Positions 43,916 to 55,967 of a stretch of DNA of 64,000 bases are shown here, in pieces. How positions within the stretch are numbered: position 1 is the stretch's first letter; the number at the start of each line of letters is the position of its first letter. The translations under genes and the position numbers were made by a program. Source of the DNA: Aquilaria yunnanensis (lineage: Eukaryota > Streptophyta > Magnoliopsida > Malvales > Thymelaeaceae); contig CM077597.1 of the NCBI GenBank assembly GCA_039654915.1, positions 58,494,001 to 58,558,000 on the forward strand, written 5' to 3'. The notes beneath the pieces are model-generated. The model worked only from the letters and a program-made list of their open reading frames with translations. It was not told where the DNA came from and ran no database searches.

Positions 43916-46900
43916 TTAGGCGTAGAATTTTTTCAGGGCGTCTGAATGCCAAGTGTTTTTCAATTCTACGCCTTCGGCGTCGCCAAGCTTGTACACGCCT
44001 TTTCATACTTCGGCGAGAACCAGATAAGGTCCTTCCCAATTTGCGCGAAGTACTTCGTGAGATGGCCTTCGGGGTGCAAAGTCGGCCTTTCGGAGAACGA
44101 GGTCTCCTTTTTTGATTTCTTTTGGCCTCGCTTTTAAGTTGATAGCCGCGGCCACTCTTTGCTGGAAAGCTTTTCTTCTCAGCTCGGCTATTTCTCTGTG
44201 TTCGGCCACAAGGTCGAGCTTAGTTCTCAGACCGAGGTCGTTTCCGCCTTCATCAAATACTTGCACCCGTATTGAAGGCTGAACTATCTCTATTGGGATA
44301 ATGGCCTCTGTTCCGAAGACGAGTGAGAGGGGAGTTTCCCCTGTGGCTCTTCGTGGCGTCGTTCGGTAGCTCCACAATACACTTTGGAGTTCTCCTGGCC
44401 ATTTCCCCTTGGCTTCCCCAAGTCTCTTTTTCAGGCCATCTTTTATGGTCCTGTTTGATACTTCCACCTGCCCATTGCTTTGGGGGTGAGCTACTGGGGC
44501 GAAGTGCATCTTTATTCCGAGGTCGCTGATGAATTCCTGGAATCCTTTGTCTATGAACTGGGATCCATTATCAGCTACTAGTACCCTCGGTATGCCAAAT
44601 CTGCATACGATGTTTTTCCATACGAACTTCTGCACTTCTTTTGCCGAGATAGTTGCTAGTGGTTCTGCCTCTACCCACTTTGAGAAATAGTCCACTGCTA
44701 CCACGCAGAATTTCACGCCTCCGGGCGCTGTGGGGAGTGGTCCAATGAGGTCTATACCCCAGACTGCGAAGGGCCAAGGATAGTCTGCCGACGTTACCAT
44801 TTCCGAGGGTATCCTCTGGATTTTTGCATGTCTCTGGCAACTACCGCACTTCTGGACGAACTGCCTTGCGTCCTTTCTCAGGGTAGGCCAGAAGTATCCC
44901 TGGCGGAGTATCACTGCTGCAAGGGCATCAGTTCCAATGTGCGAGCCGCACATGCCTTCGTGCACTTCTTCGAGGACCATCTCAGTATCCTCTTCGCCCA
45001 CACATCTCTGCAGCGGATTTGCATATCCTTGCCGATATAACTCTTCACCAATCAGGAAGAATCTTCCGGCGCGTCTTCGCAGTCTTGCAGCATTGCCGGT
45101 GTCTTCAGGAAGCTCATTCTCTGCGAGGTATCTCTTTATGGGGTCCTTCCACCCCACTCCCGAGTTCGTTACGCTTAGCACGGAGATGCTTGGATGGTCT
45201 AGCACCTCGGTGTATGTTTTGGACTTCGCTAAGCAATCTGCCTCAGTGTTATTCCGCCGGGGTACATTTTCGATCCGCACGGCGTCAAACTCTTGGATGA
45301 GTTTTGTTACCAGCTCGTGGTATTTTGCCAAGATTGGGTCCTTCGCCCCATAATCCCCTGCCGTCTGCCGAACTACCAGCTGGGAATCGCTGTGAGCCCT
45401 TAAGTTTCTCACGCCAATCTTTCTGGCCAAGCGTAATCCCGCTATGAGGGCTTCATACTCAGCCACATTATTGGTGACGTTGAAGCTGAACTTGATAGCC
45501 TTCATCACCTCTAGGCCTTCGGGTCCTCTGATAACTATTCCAGCTCCCTGGTGTTCGGACCCCGAGGCTCCGTCAACATGCAAGGTCCATTCTGGCTCAC
45601 CTTCTTTCGGATCTGAGTGGTTCTCCTCAGTGGTGGGTATTTCGGCGATAAAATCTGGCAATGCTTGGGCTTTTATGGCCTTCCGAGGCTCATACGTGAT
45701 TTCGTGTTCGCCAAGCTCTATGCACCACTTGGAGAGCCTTCCCGAATGATCAACTTTCTTCATAACATCCCGTAGTGGTAGACTACTTCGGACGATGATG
45801 GGATGAGCCTGGAAATATGGTCGCAGTCTTCTTCCTGCAAGCACCAAGGCGTATATAGCTTTCTGAAGCAAAGGGTACCTGACTTCGGCGCCATGCAGGG
45901 ACTTGCTGACGTAGTAGACCGGCCATTGTTTCGGCCCTTCTTCTTTTATCAGGACCGAGCTCACGGCCTTTTCTGTGACGGCGAGGTATAGTACGAGGGG
46001 TTATCCCTCCCGAGGTTGTCGCAGAGTCGGCAGGCTGGCCAGGTAGACTTTGAGTTCTTCCTAGGCCTTTTGGCAATCTTCATCCCAGGGATGATTGTTT
46101 CTTCCGAGGTCGCCTTCCATCTTTGCTGCCTTTGTGAGGACTTTGAAGAAAGGTCTACACCTATCTCCATACCTGGAAATAAACCTGCTCAGAGAGGTTA
46201 TTCTTCCGGTTAGTCTCTGCACGTCTTTGACTGTGGCAGGAGTTCGGAACTCAAGCAGAGCCTTAATCTTCTCAGGATTGGCGTCGATGCCTCTTTCGGA
46301 TACCATGTACCCAAGGAATTTTCCCGACGTCACCCCGAAGATACACTTCTCGGGGTTAAGGCGAATCCCAAAGGCTTTGAGCTTTTGGAAGGTTTCCTCC
46401 AAATCTGCAACGTGGTAGCCGGGCAGCTTGCTTTTTACTATCATATCATCAACATATACTTCCATGTTTCTCCCCATTTGGTCTTTAAAGACCTTGTTCA
46501 TCAGTCTCTGGTAGGTGGCTCCTGCATTTTTGAGCCCGAAGGGCATTCTGATATAGCAGTACGTTCCTCCCTCGGTGATGAAGGCAGTTTTCTCTTCATC
46601 TTCGGGGTCCATCCTTATCTGATGGTAGCCGCTGAAGGCATCTAGGAAGCTCAGGAGCCCGTATTCGGCCGTTGAATCTACCAGTTGATCTATTGGCGGG
46701 AGGGGAAATGAGTCTTTCGGGCAAGCATCGTTCAAGTTTCTGAAATCAATGCACATCCGGAGTTTGCTGCTACCTTCTTTTGTGGCAATGACCACGTTGC
46801 TTAACCATTCGGGGTATTTTACCTCCCTGATAACTTCAGCATCCAATAGGCGCTGGACTTCGGTTTTCACGAAGTTGCTTTTGTGGGCTGAGATGCTTCG

Positions 46901-49414
46901 TTTCTTTTGCCTGATAGGTTTTGCTTCCGGGCTTACTTTGAGGCTGTGCTGTATTATGCCAGGGTTCACTCCTGGCATGTCTTTCGGCGAGTAGGCAAAC
47001 AGATCTTTATTTTTTAGCAGAAAGGATACAAGATTTTCCTTATCACCTTTGGCCAAGCTCTTCCCTATTCGGGTAGATTGTCCTGGGACAAGATCTACTG
47101 CTTCCATTTCTGCTTCTGCGAGATCTCCTTTTTTGCCTTTCTCCTGCGCCTTTGCCTCCACCGTTTGTGTAGAGCTGTTTGCCGGAGCCTTTCGTGTTTT
47201 TACAAACACCTTTCTTACCTCAGCTTGGTCGATGAAGACCTCTGCATCTCCATCCTTGGTGGCGAATGTGACAGTCAAGTACTTCACATCGGGGCGAATG
47301 TGCAGGTTCCCCTGAGTCTGCCTTCCAAGGATGGCGTTGTACGAAGACGGGACGTCCATGACGATGAATCTTGCCATTGTGGACGCGTACAACTCAGCTG
47401 CTCCGTCTACCGAAGTGCCTTTTATCATCAAAGGGAGGTCGATCCATCCGAGGACGGGTAGTTCGGATGGCCCAACGCCGAAGGTGGGCGTGGTGACAGG
47501 TTTTAGCTCGCTGCTGGAGATGCCCAAGCTCGGCAGTAAGTGCGAGAATAGGACGTCAGCATTTGAGCCATCATCAAGCAACACTCTCTTGACGTCCCAG
47601 TTCCCTATTCTCGCCATTATCAGCAGCGGGTCGTCGTGGGGGAAGCCGACAGTGGAGCCATCTTTGCGAGCCAATTTCTTTGATGGACTTTGATACTCCA
47701 TAACCGCAATTTCTCTGGCCTTCCGCTTTCTTTCCGAGGATGGGAGCCCCGTGGTGATGGTTTGGATGACCCCTACTGGAGGTGGAAGGCGCCTTTTTGG
47801 ACTTCTGTTTCTCCGCCTGTCTGAGTCATAGTCCTCGTTTTCGGCCCTCTCTTCCTCCTCTTTTCTGCCCTTTGGGGAGGGCATCCGCAGGTACTTGCGA
47901 AGTTGGCCCTGTTTGATCAGCGACTCTATATACTTCTTCAGTTGGAAGCAGTCTTCGGTGTCATGACCGTGGTCGCGATGAAACTGGCAGAACTTCTTGG
48001 CATTCTTCTTATTATCGGCGGCCATGGCCTTTGGCCGCCGAATCTGCGTCCCTTGCCTTTCCAGCGCCATGAGAATGTTGGTCCGTGTCGTGCTCAAGGG
48101 TGTGAAACTTTGAGGTTTCTTTCCTCGCATTCGCCGTGGTCGACCTGTATGTTCAGAAAGATGCCGAGCTTGCTGGCTGGACCCTTCGGCGCGGTGATGA
48201 TCAGACTTCGGCCCCGCCATCCTCAATTCCTCGGCAGTCATGTGCTGCTCTGCCCTTCGGTAAAATTCTCCGAGGGTCTCCGGGGGGTCTTTTGAGAACT
48301 CGTAGAACAGCTGTGAGTCACGCCGAAGGCCCCATGTCATAGCGAGGATGCGGATTTCGGGCCGAAAGTCCGGGACGCTGAGTGCTTCCCTGTTGAATCG
48401 TTCGACATAGTCTCGGATCGTCTCTCCGTTTCTCTGCTCTATGTCGAACATCTGTACAGGCATTTTGGCCGTCGGCCTGCTCCCAATGAACTGCTGGGTA
48501 AAGGCTGTGGACAACTCCTGAAACTCAGTGATAGTCCCTGGGGGCAACGAATTGTACCATGCTGTTGCTGGGCCCGTGAGGGTGACTTCAAAGCATTTGC
48601 ACATGGTAGCGTCATCAGCTCCGTGCATTATCATGCTCCGCCTGTACTTCGTCAGATGGGCCTGTGGATCAGTCCGGCCATCATAGATCTCCAGCCTAGG
48701 CACTCTGAAGTCGCCTGGCATAGCTGCCTCAACGACGGTGTGAATAAACGGGGAGCCATCTTCGCATAATGCCCCCGACAGCCTGTCCCAAACGGGTTTT
48801 CTGGTCACTTGCTTCTCCACTCTGTCCAGCTGTGCCAATATCCTTTCCATAAGCGCAGTGGCGCTAGGACCATTTTCGCGGGAGGGAGATCGACGGCGCC
48901 TTTTCGGGGAGCGAGTTCGGCGCGGAGGGGTCAGGGCCCTCGCCTCGGGCGACGAACTGCTTCGCTGTGAGACTCTCGGTCGCTTGGACCCGGTTTGTCC
49001 CACAGGCCGTTTCCCGAGGGCTATATCTTCTGTGGATGATTCTCCGCGAGGATCTCCACTTTCTGAACTGCGGTGTGTAGACTTGGGGCTTCTCTCCCGA
49101 GGGCGTGTTGATGAGGAGGGTTTCTGGGCCTGTGACTGCTGTGGCCATCTTCGGTCGATCTGCTGAGTCATTTCAGCAACGACCGAGCGCTGAAAGTCCC
49201 TCAAGAAGCTCATGGTGATTACCAGAGGGCGGTCCTCCTCGGGCGTAGAAGTCTCTGGGAGTGTCTGCTCAGCAGCCGGTTGTATCTGAGGCGCGGACGA
49301 GGACCTTGGGAGTCCCTTGTCCTTAGAACGCCGAGTCTCAACGACGGCAATCTGCGAGCGGGTTCCCACAGACGGCGCCAAATGATGGCCGAGGGCCTCA
49401 TCGTTGTGAGTCAT
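43916..49414 (-). pseudogene. gag-pol: E4 gag-pol polyprotein, three stops, no frameshift
   Basis: Minus strand from the U5 ATG (49412-49414) to TAA at 43916-43918; 5499 nt, 1833 codons in one frame. Approximate residues: Gag core 250-390, CHHC knuckle 475-489, protease DDGS near 613, RT with YVDD near 986, RNase H 1110-1210, archaeal-type RNase H from 1280 (VDGAS, EYEAL, HSDSQ, NTEAD), integrase finger 1490-1520, DDE core 1575-1650. TAG replaces TGG near 46059 (after DCQKA), TAA replaces GAA near 46003, and TGA after LAEV at 44003 removes the last 28 or so residues, as in E2. Gag, protease and RT up to 46061 form one 1136-codon open frame. Confidence 0.95.
49362..49382 (-). other. Primer binding site of E4
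   Basis: On the minus strand TTTGGCGCCGTCTGTGGGA follows the 5' LTR directly. Confidence 0.85.
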
Positions 49415-50249
49415 GATGACTGTTGAGGAGACTTCTAGGAGGAAGAACACCTGGAAGGTGAATCGCCCCAAGGAGAGTACCTGAAAAGCTGGTAAACAGG
49501 GTTAGGAGGTCCCCGGAGTGTTTTTCCGGGGGGGGAGCCTCCGACGCCCAAGTCAGTGGTGGCCGGAAGAAGGAGACAGTCACTACCTCAAAGAGAAAGG
49601 CAGAAAAGTCTCGCCTGGTATTTTCTCAGGGTGTGGGAGCTGTATATCCGGCCTGCCAACCTCCTGTCAAGTATTTATTTCCTGTATATATAGGAATACC
49701 TAGCCCATTCAGATCATGACACGTGTGCGGTCGGATGCTCCTGAACGTCTGGGCGTAGGGGACAGATAGTTGGTAACTAGATGGCCTCGAGCCTTGTGCT
49801 GAGACGGGCCATGATATGATTCTGATGGCGTCTGCGCGTCAGGGCGACTTTTTACGTCTGTGGTGGGACGTGTCAGAGGCTTCCTTAAATGCTTCCTTAA
49901 ATGCGCCTGCCGTACTCCCGAGGTCCCTGGGCGAGGTCTTCCTCTAGTTCGGACAGAGTCTTTTCGGGAAGCCTACCCTCAGTTCGGGGGTTCCCAGTTC
50001 CAGGGGGTTCCGCCTTCGGGGATATCATATTCGGGCAGCAATGTCTGGTGCCACTTTTCCGAAGGCGCGTTGTTCACAACCTTGGGGGGCGAATGGAGTC
50101 CTCAAGTTTTACTGGCGTGCCGAGGCTCGGAGCTCTCAGGCTATCTCCCGAGGTGCATGATTCCACCTATTCCCGGGAAGCGCCAGTTCTTCTGGCCGTT
50201 GTTGTGGCAGGGTATTCGGCCAGATTGAGGTGACAGCCTTTGGCTATCA
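49383..50249 (-). repeat. 5' LTR of E4 (867 bp)
   Basis: It is the sense promoter LTR of E4 on the minus strand, with a CCTATATATACAGG-type TATA box near 49690 and a G-box near 49720. Its last 32 bases carry the gag start. The outer flank is GTAAC. Confidence 0.97.
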
Positions 50250-50422
50250 GTAACCTCGTCGCCACGGTTTGAAAAAGCAAAATGGCTAGAACGAGGCAGT
50301 CTGGTCACAGCGTAAGACGGAAGAAAGAATTTTTTCTTCCACCTCTCTAGTTTTTCGGGGGTGGTACAGCAAGGATGGGCCAGAAGAGGTTTCCAGCTCT
50401 CGGGAACAGGCATCGCAGACAT

Positions 50423-51248
50423 GAAAAAGAGTTTGAGATGGAAAAGAAAATAGTTTCCAGAAAAAACTCAGAAGACGAGTTTGGAAAAAACAACAGTTTT
50501 CCAGAAAAACTCAGAAAAACAGAGGAATCAAGTACTCTGGAAATCAAAACCCACCAAAAGATTTGCCTGAGGACGCCGTCGTGAAAGTTGGTTGGAAAAA
50601 GCTCTGATCAAAGAAGCTCCGCCATAGAAAGCAAGATAAAACGCAAGAACAGAGGGCAGAGCAGAAAAAGAGCAGAAAAACAGTAAGTGGGACTTATGAT
50701 GGAATGGGCTATTTATAGGCCAAAGGTGGGTAACCGAAAGAACATCATAAGTACCCATTGGAGGTGAACCGTCGCCGTAACTGCCTGCTGCACCCGAAAA
50801 GGCGCGCCCTCTGTAAATGACGCGCCTCTCCTCCAATGGCAAGAAGCCACGTGTCAACCGCTGCGCAGAAATGGGGGACGTGCCTCCGCAAACGTGCCTG
50901 GAAAACCGGGACACGCCTCCTGATTGGGACACGTCGTTTGACATCCCTGAGAAATGGAGACGCGCCGCTCAGTCTGACACGCTTGGCCATCAGACCTGCA
51001 GAAATAAAAAGCAGGCCACCTCGAGGACACCAAGAGACAGGCTATGGCTGAACAGCCCATGACTTTTGGGCAAGAGGTGTATCTTCGGTACAGGCTTTGC
51101 CTCGGAGACACCAAAGAATAGGCCAAGGCCGAACAGCCCAGATCCATGGGCAAAAGGTGCGACCTCGGAACAGGTTATGCTTCCAAACAAGACTCCCAAT
51201 GACAACCTCGGAAAGAGATGCAAACCGAAGTCTTCACTTCGGCTTTCC
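50423..51248 (-). promoter_or_regulatory. Antisense-gene promoter and leader (E3)
   Basis: Minus strand: TATAAATA at 50710-50717 and G-box CACGTG at 50848-50853, with the same spacing and neighbours as in E2 and E4. Only the first 168 nt of exon 1 remain attached to it before E4 begins. Confidence 0.7.
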
Positions 51249-51261
51249 AGAGGGGGGCATG
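51249..51261 (+). other. Polypurine tract of E3
   Basis: AGAGGGGGG then CATG directly precedes the 3' LTR. Confidence 0.8.
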
Positions 51262-52129
51262 TGATAGCCAAAGGCTATCGCCTCAATCTGGCCGAACACC
51301 CTGCGACAACAATGGCCAGAAGAACTGGCGCTTCCCGGGAACAGGTGGAATCATGCACCTCGGGAGATAGCCGGAGAGCTCCGAGCCTCGGCACGCCAGT
51401 AAAACTTGAGGACTCCATTCGCCCCCCCAAGGTTGTGAACAGCGCGCCTTCGGAAAAGTGGCACCAGACATTGCTGCCCGAATATGATATCCCCGAAGGC
51501 GGAACTCCCTGGAACTGGGAACCCCCGAACTGAGGGTATGATTCCCGAAGAGGCTCTGTCCGAACTAGAGGACGACCTCGCCCGGGGCCCTCGGGAGTAC
51601 GGCAGGAGCATTTATGGAAGCATTTAAGGAAGCCTCTGACACGTCCCACCACAGACGTAAAAAGTCGCCCTGACGCGCAGACGCCATCAGAATCATATCA
51701 TGGCCCGTCTCAGCACAAGGCTCGAGGCCATCTAGTTACCAACTATCTGTCCCCTACGCCCAGACGTTCAGGAGCATCCGACCGCACACGTGTCATGATC
51801 TGAACGGGCTAGGTATTCCTATATATACAGGAAATAAATACTTGACAGGAGGTTGGCAGGCCGGATATACAGCTCCCACACTCTGAGAAAATATGAGGCG
51901 AGACTTTTCTGCCTTTCTCTTTGAGCTAGTGACTTTCTCCTTCTTCCGGCCACCACTGACTTGGGCGTCGGAGGCTCCCCCCCCGGAAAAACACTCCGGG
52001 GGCCTCCTAACCCTGTTTACCAGCTTTTTAGGTACTCTCCTTGGGGCGATCCACCTTCCAGGCGTTCTTCCTCCTAGAAGTCTCCTCAACAGTCATCATG
52101 ACTCACAACGATAAGGCCTTAGGCCATCA
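51262..52129 (+). repeat. 3' LTR of E3 (868 bp)
   Basis: It pairs with the LTR at 29807-30674 by length, shared variants and the TCCAC flank at 52130-52134. Confidence 0.97.
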
Positions 52130-52163
52130 TCCACAAAGGTGCTCGCCGAAAAAAGCACAGATG

Positions 52164-52290
52164 ATTTCCCGAAGTCCCTTGAGCAATCATGTTCGGGAAA
52201 AATGGGAAATAGCGAATCGCGCAAAGATACTTGCCGTAACAAATGCAGATGCCATTTCCCGAAGTCTTTTGAGCGAATGTGTTCGGGGCA
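52164..52290 (+). repeat. Hairpin units of element D
   Basis: Two units of the TTCCCGAAGTC..TTGAGC..GTTCGGG motif lie between D's pol end and its antisense gene; other elements have five to seven. Confidence 0.8.
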
Positions 52291-52431
52291 AAAGGAAATG
52301 AAAAAACTCGCAAAAAGACTTAGCCAAAAAATCTTCATTAAAGATAAACCAGCTTACAAAGAAGAAGGATTTCCAAACAGAAGAAGAAGAGAAAAAAAGA
52401 ACGAGGAAAAGGCGAAGGGCCCTAGAAGAGA

Positions 52432-54776
52432 CTAAGGATTCTCGGCGTCCTGAGAGACAGCAGCCCCTGCATCCTTCTCCACCACCTTGGGCGCCGGGAA
52501 AGAAGAAGGCAGGTTCAGATGCTCGATCTTGGACCAGGACCACAGAGGCCCCTCGGGAATCTTCAAAGCCTCCAAAAAAGAGAGGTCCAGATGTGGGAAC
52601 CTCTGAAGGACTTGGTGCCGAGCGAGGCAAAACCCGTCCTGGAAAGCGACGTAAGTTATCTGGTCAGATTTATCCTTCTCGACCTCCAGGTCTTCGAGCT
52701 CATCCTTCAGGTCCGCGACCTCCTTCTTTAGCGCCTTTATCCTTTTCTTCTTCTCAGGATCCTTCTTCAAGGAATCGACCTCGGCATGAAGCGCATTCTT
52801 CTCAATCATCAACCTCGCCAGAAGTTCTTCAGACTCTGATTTCGACTTTAGAAGCGCTTCGTTGGCCAAAAGCAGTCCCGCCACCTCGGAGCCGAGGTCA
52901 GAAATCTTCTGGGAGGAGTCCTTCAAAATCTCCTCTTTTTCCTGCCGAAGGGCGGCAACCTCCTTCTCCGCAGCATTAGCCAGCTGCAGGTTCTTGACGG
53001 CCAGTTCCGAATACATGGCCTTCGTTTTCTCTAAGGCCTATAAGACCGAGTTTCGGAACTGTGTCTGCCTGGCCACTCAAACTCTGAGGTAGCCAGCGTA
53101 CGCCAGCAGCTGCAAAAAGATGAAGGCGAGGTCAGTAAGAGCCAAACACTTAGAAAAAATTCTCCAAGGGCAAACCAGCATACTTGGGCAGCATGCTCGG
53201 TAACCTTCGCTGTGACGGTGTCATCGCCCGGATGAGCCGCCGCAATAGCCTTGAAGAAGGCCTCAGTAAGCACCCCCTTCGAGATCTCCTTAGCCATTTC
53301 GGGGCAGTCTTCGGAGAACAAATTCATGTCCTCCGTAAACGTCCAAAAAGGCTCCTTCAGGATCTTCCCTTTCGGGACTTTGGCATGACAGAGGGCTCAC
53401 TTCTGGGCGTGTTCAGCCGCCCAACTTGGAGTAAGGGACTCCTCTGCATGGCAACACGAGAAGCTGGTGAGAACAAAAAGAACTTCAAAAAATAAAGGCA
53501 TTACACTTCGGCGAAAAAAGCAAACCTGGCGGCACCTCGACGATGTCATCGTCAGAAGCCGGGGCCTCCTCGGTAGAGATCCCCTTACCCTTGCGTTTAC
53601 GCCGCTCCTCGGCAGAAGGAGCCTCCACCACGGCATCCAGAAGAGCCTGCGACGGAGTGGGGCTCTGAGGAGGGACGTCGGCAGCAACCTCGGGAAGAGG
53701 AATGGCAGCGACCTCGGGCTCCTCACTTTCCTCCTCAATACTTTCCAAAGGGGGAGGAAGAATAGTCTTCTTCGCCCGTTTGGCCGAAGGTCCAGCACCA
53801 GTGGTTTTCCGCCTTCAGGAAGCCGCCTTCTTCGTCTGCTCGCCCTTCTCAACTTGGCCGGAGAAGAGCGACTTGTAGAAGGGAGTAGTGCTGTCACCCA
53901 TCTCTGAAAAGGAAAGAAAGCATCAGCGTAAGTTCGAGACGAAAGCTATAACAACGGGAGTCAGAGATAACTTACTCTCATCAAAAGTTTCATAAGAAAC
54001 CTCCTCTCGAAGGAGCTGCACCAACCAGGAATCCTTCCCGGCGATGGAAGGAGCTGGCATCTTGAGGTCCGTCTTGTGCTCTTTCACTACCCCTAACTCC
54101 CGAATAACCTCTTCGGTCATCAACCTCCAATTGATTGGGAAGGGGTAGAGAGAGCGCGAAGGGACCTCGGGACCCCAATCAGAAACGGCACGAATACGGC
54201 CGTCGAAGTCCATGAATACGGGAGCCAACTCTGGAGTCAGCAGTATCCTCGGATCTATGACGTCCATCTTCAGCGTTCCCCGAGCCCATGTGGTCAGAAC
54301 ATCCGACCAGGCCTTCTCCATCTTCAGGAAGAAAAATTTTTGTTGCCACCCTCGCCAGCTGTCCTTGGTGGCAAAAGTGAACATATACTTTTCGCTCCCG
54401 GATCCCCGAGGTAGCATGAAGTAAAAGCCACCCTTCGGGACCACGAAAAGCTTGTAGTACTACATAAAAATCACAAAATGGGGATCTATCCCGAAGATGC
54501 CACACATACAGAGGAAGGCGTTAAAATAGCAGTACGAGTTTTGGCGGAAGCTGATTTACAGCAATGCCATGAAATTGGAAAAAGTCCGGCCTTCAGCTGG
54601 GCTCGGAAAATGGTAACCTCGTTACTATGGTTTGAAAAACTAAAATGGTCAGACCGTGGAAGCCTCGTAACGACATACGAGGGGAGAAAGAATTTTTTCT
54701 TCCACTTCTTTAATTTTTCGAGGGTGGTACAGCAAGGATGAGATAAAAGAGGCTGCCAGCTCTCAGGAATAGGCAT
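52432..54776 (-). pseudogene. Element D antisense gene, decayed
   Basis: Minus strand. Exon 1 starts MPIPESWQP at 54776, lacks a stretch after FRAQLKAG near 54590 and loses its frame, then is open again from MVPKGGFYF to TFDES (54444-53970). Exon 2 begins GDSTTPFYKSLFSGQ near 53903 with a TGA in the basic patch near 53817. Exon 3 holds the FTEDMNLFSEDCPEMAKE block. Exon 4 begins at a TTTTTGCAG acceptor near 53110 and has stops (TGA then TAG near 53085 and 53040) before an open coiled coil and the conserved end at 53016-52432. The layout and splice sites match E4, which shows the gene was present in the family before subfamilies A and B separated. Confidence 0.85.
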
Positions 54777-55036
54777 ATTGGCAGAAAAATGGGTTCGGAA
54801 AAAGGCAAGAAAACAAAGTTCCGGAAAAAACTCTAAAAATCAGAAGAGTCTGGAAAACAAAAACCCACCAAAAGACTTGCCAAAATCTGGGTTTGGAGTC
54901 ACCGTCGTGCAAGGTTGCCTGAAAAACTCTGATTAAAACAGCTCCACTACAAAAAGCAAGAGAAAGCGCAAAAGCAGTGGCAAGCAGGGAAAAGAGCAGA
55001 AGCAAAAGCAAAAAGGGAACTTATGATGGAATGGGC

Positions 55037-55044
55037 TATATATA
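55037..55044 (-). promoter_or_regulatory. TATA box of element D antisense gene
   Basis: TATATATA sits in the place of TATAAATA of the other elements, with the same GGGCTAT context. Only 34 bp of upstream promoter remain; the G-box region has been displaced by E5. Confidence 0.6.
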
Positions 55045-55078
55045 GGTCAAAAGTGGCTAGTCGAATCGGCGTCATAAG

Positions 55079-55953
55079 TGATGGCTAGGGGCCTCATCGT
55101 TTAGAGTCATGATGACTAGTGGAGAGACTTCTGGGAGGAAGAACGCCTGGACGATGGTTCGCCCTTGGGAGTGTGCCTGAAAATCCAGAAATAAAGGGTT
55201 AGGAGGCCCCCGGAATGTGTTACGAGGGGGGAGCCTCCGACGCCCAAGTCAGTGGTGGCTGAGAAAGGCAGAGGAATTAGCACAAAAGGGGCTGAAGAGT
55301 CTCGCCTGGTGATTTTCTCAGAGTCTAGGAGTCAGACCTTAGCCAACCAACCTCCTGCCAAGTATTTATTTCCTGGTATTTATAAGAGTGCCTAGCCCGT
55401 TCAGATCACGACACGTGTTCGGTCAGATGTTCCCTGAGTTTCTGGGCGTAGGGGACAGATAGCTAGTAGCAGGTTGCCTTGAGCCTTGTGGTGAGATGGG
55501 CCATGATGTGATTTTGATGGCATCAGCATGTCAGAGCGCCTATTGAGGCGGCTTTATGACGTCTGTGGAAGGACGTGTTAGAGGCTTCCTTAAATGCTTC
55601 CTTAAATGCTCCTGCCATACTCCCGAGGTCCCTGGGTGAGGTCATCCTTTAGTACGGACGGTGCGTCTTCGGGAAACACGCCCTTAGTTCGGGGGTACCC
55701 AGCTTCAGGGAGTTCCGCCTTCGGGGAGATCATGTTCAGCTCGCAATAGCTGGTGCCTCTTTTCCGAAGGCGATCTGTTTGCAACCTCGGGGGGCTAGTA
55801 GTACCCTCAAGTTTCCTGGCGTGCCGGGCTCGGAGCTCTTCGGCTATCTCCCGAGGTGTATGATCCCACCTTTTCTCGGGTAGCGCCAGTTTCTTCTGGC
55901 CATTCTTGTGGCAGGGAGTTTGACCAGAGAGAGGCGATAGCCTTTGGCTATCA
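55079..55953 (-). repeat. 3' LTR of E5 (subfamily B, 875 bp)
   Basis: On the minus strand it begins TGATAGCC and ends CTAGCCATCA. It keeps the ACACGTGT G-box, a TATAAAT-type box, the 'ACTTGGGCGTCGGAGGC' block and the 32-base in-frame tail starting ATG. It matches the truncated LTR at 5284-6072. Confidence 0.93.
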
Positions 55954-55967
55954 CATGCTCCCCCTTT
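55954..55967 (-). other. Polypurine tract of E5
   Basis: On the minus strand this is AAAGGGGGAG then CATG, at the inner edge of the LTR. Confidence 0.75.

Larger units (their letters stand above)
39089..50249 (-). mobile_element. E4: complete Tat element, 11,161 bp, TSD GTAAC
   Basis: It is a full-length copy on the minus strand with LTRs at both ends (39089-39955 and 49383-50249) and GTAAC on both sides (39084-39088 and 50250-50254). The LTRs differ at about a dozen sites by eye. It is the best reference copy for the family: unbroken by insertions, both transcription units complete in length, primer binding site and polypurine tract in place. It sits inside exon 1 of E3's antisense gene. 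Confidence 0.98.
36908..50422 (-). pseudogene. E3 antisense gene, split by E4 and with one stop
   Basis: Minus strand. Exon 1 is in two pieces, 50422-50255 and 39088-38416, separated by E4 and the duplicated GTAAC; the pieces add up to 841 nt, exactly the exon 1 length in E2 and E4. The other exons are 38348-37965, 37886-37627 and 37549-36908 (384, 260 and 642 nt, as in E4). A TAA replaces GAA at 38549-38551 in exon 1. Exons 2 to 4 are open. Its promoter (TATA at 50710-50717) now lies on the far side of E4, so the downstream exons are cut off from it. Confidence 0.9.
29807..52129 (+). mobile_element. E3: complete Tat element, TSD TCCAC, split by E4
   Basis: The LTRs are at 29807-30674 and 51262-52129, flanked by TCCAC (29802-29806 and 52130-52134). 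Without E4 and its duplication the length is 11,157 bp. The two LTRs share subfamily variants (GGCTATCGCC, GGTATGATTCCC, CATTTATGGAAG) and differ at about 11 sites by eye. E3 inserted into the tail of element D. E4 then inserted into exon 1 of E3's antisense gene. Confidence 0.97.
52130..55078 (+). mobile_element. Element D, right half
   Basis: It continues the tail of D after E3: AAAGGTGCTCGCCG, two hairpin units, the decayed antisense gene and its TATA region. It is cut at 55078 (ATAAG) by E5. The rest of D's promoter and its 3' LTR must lie to the right of E5, outside the window. The antisense gene is closer to subfamily B than to A (PAPKVVEK ... DAENP end). Confidence 0.9.

Noticed and set aside
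46061..49471. Gag start at 49471 with 19 extra N-terminal residues
   Set aside because: That start is not an ATG and lies upstream in the LTR leader; the first ATG after the TATA box is at 49412-49414.
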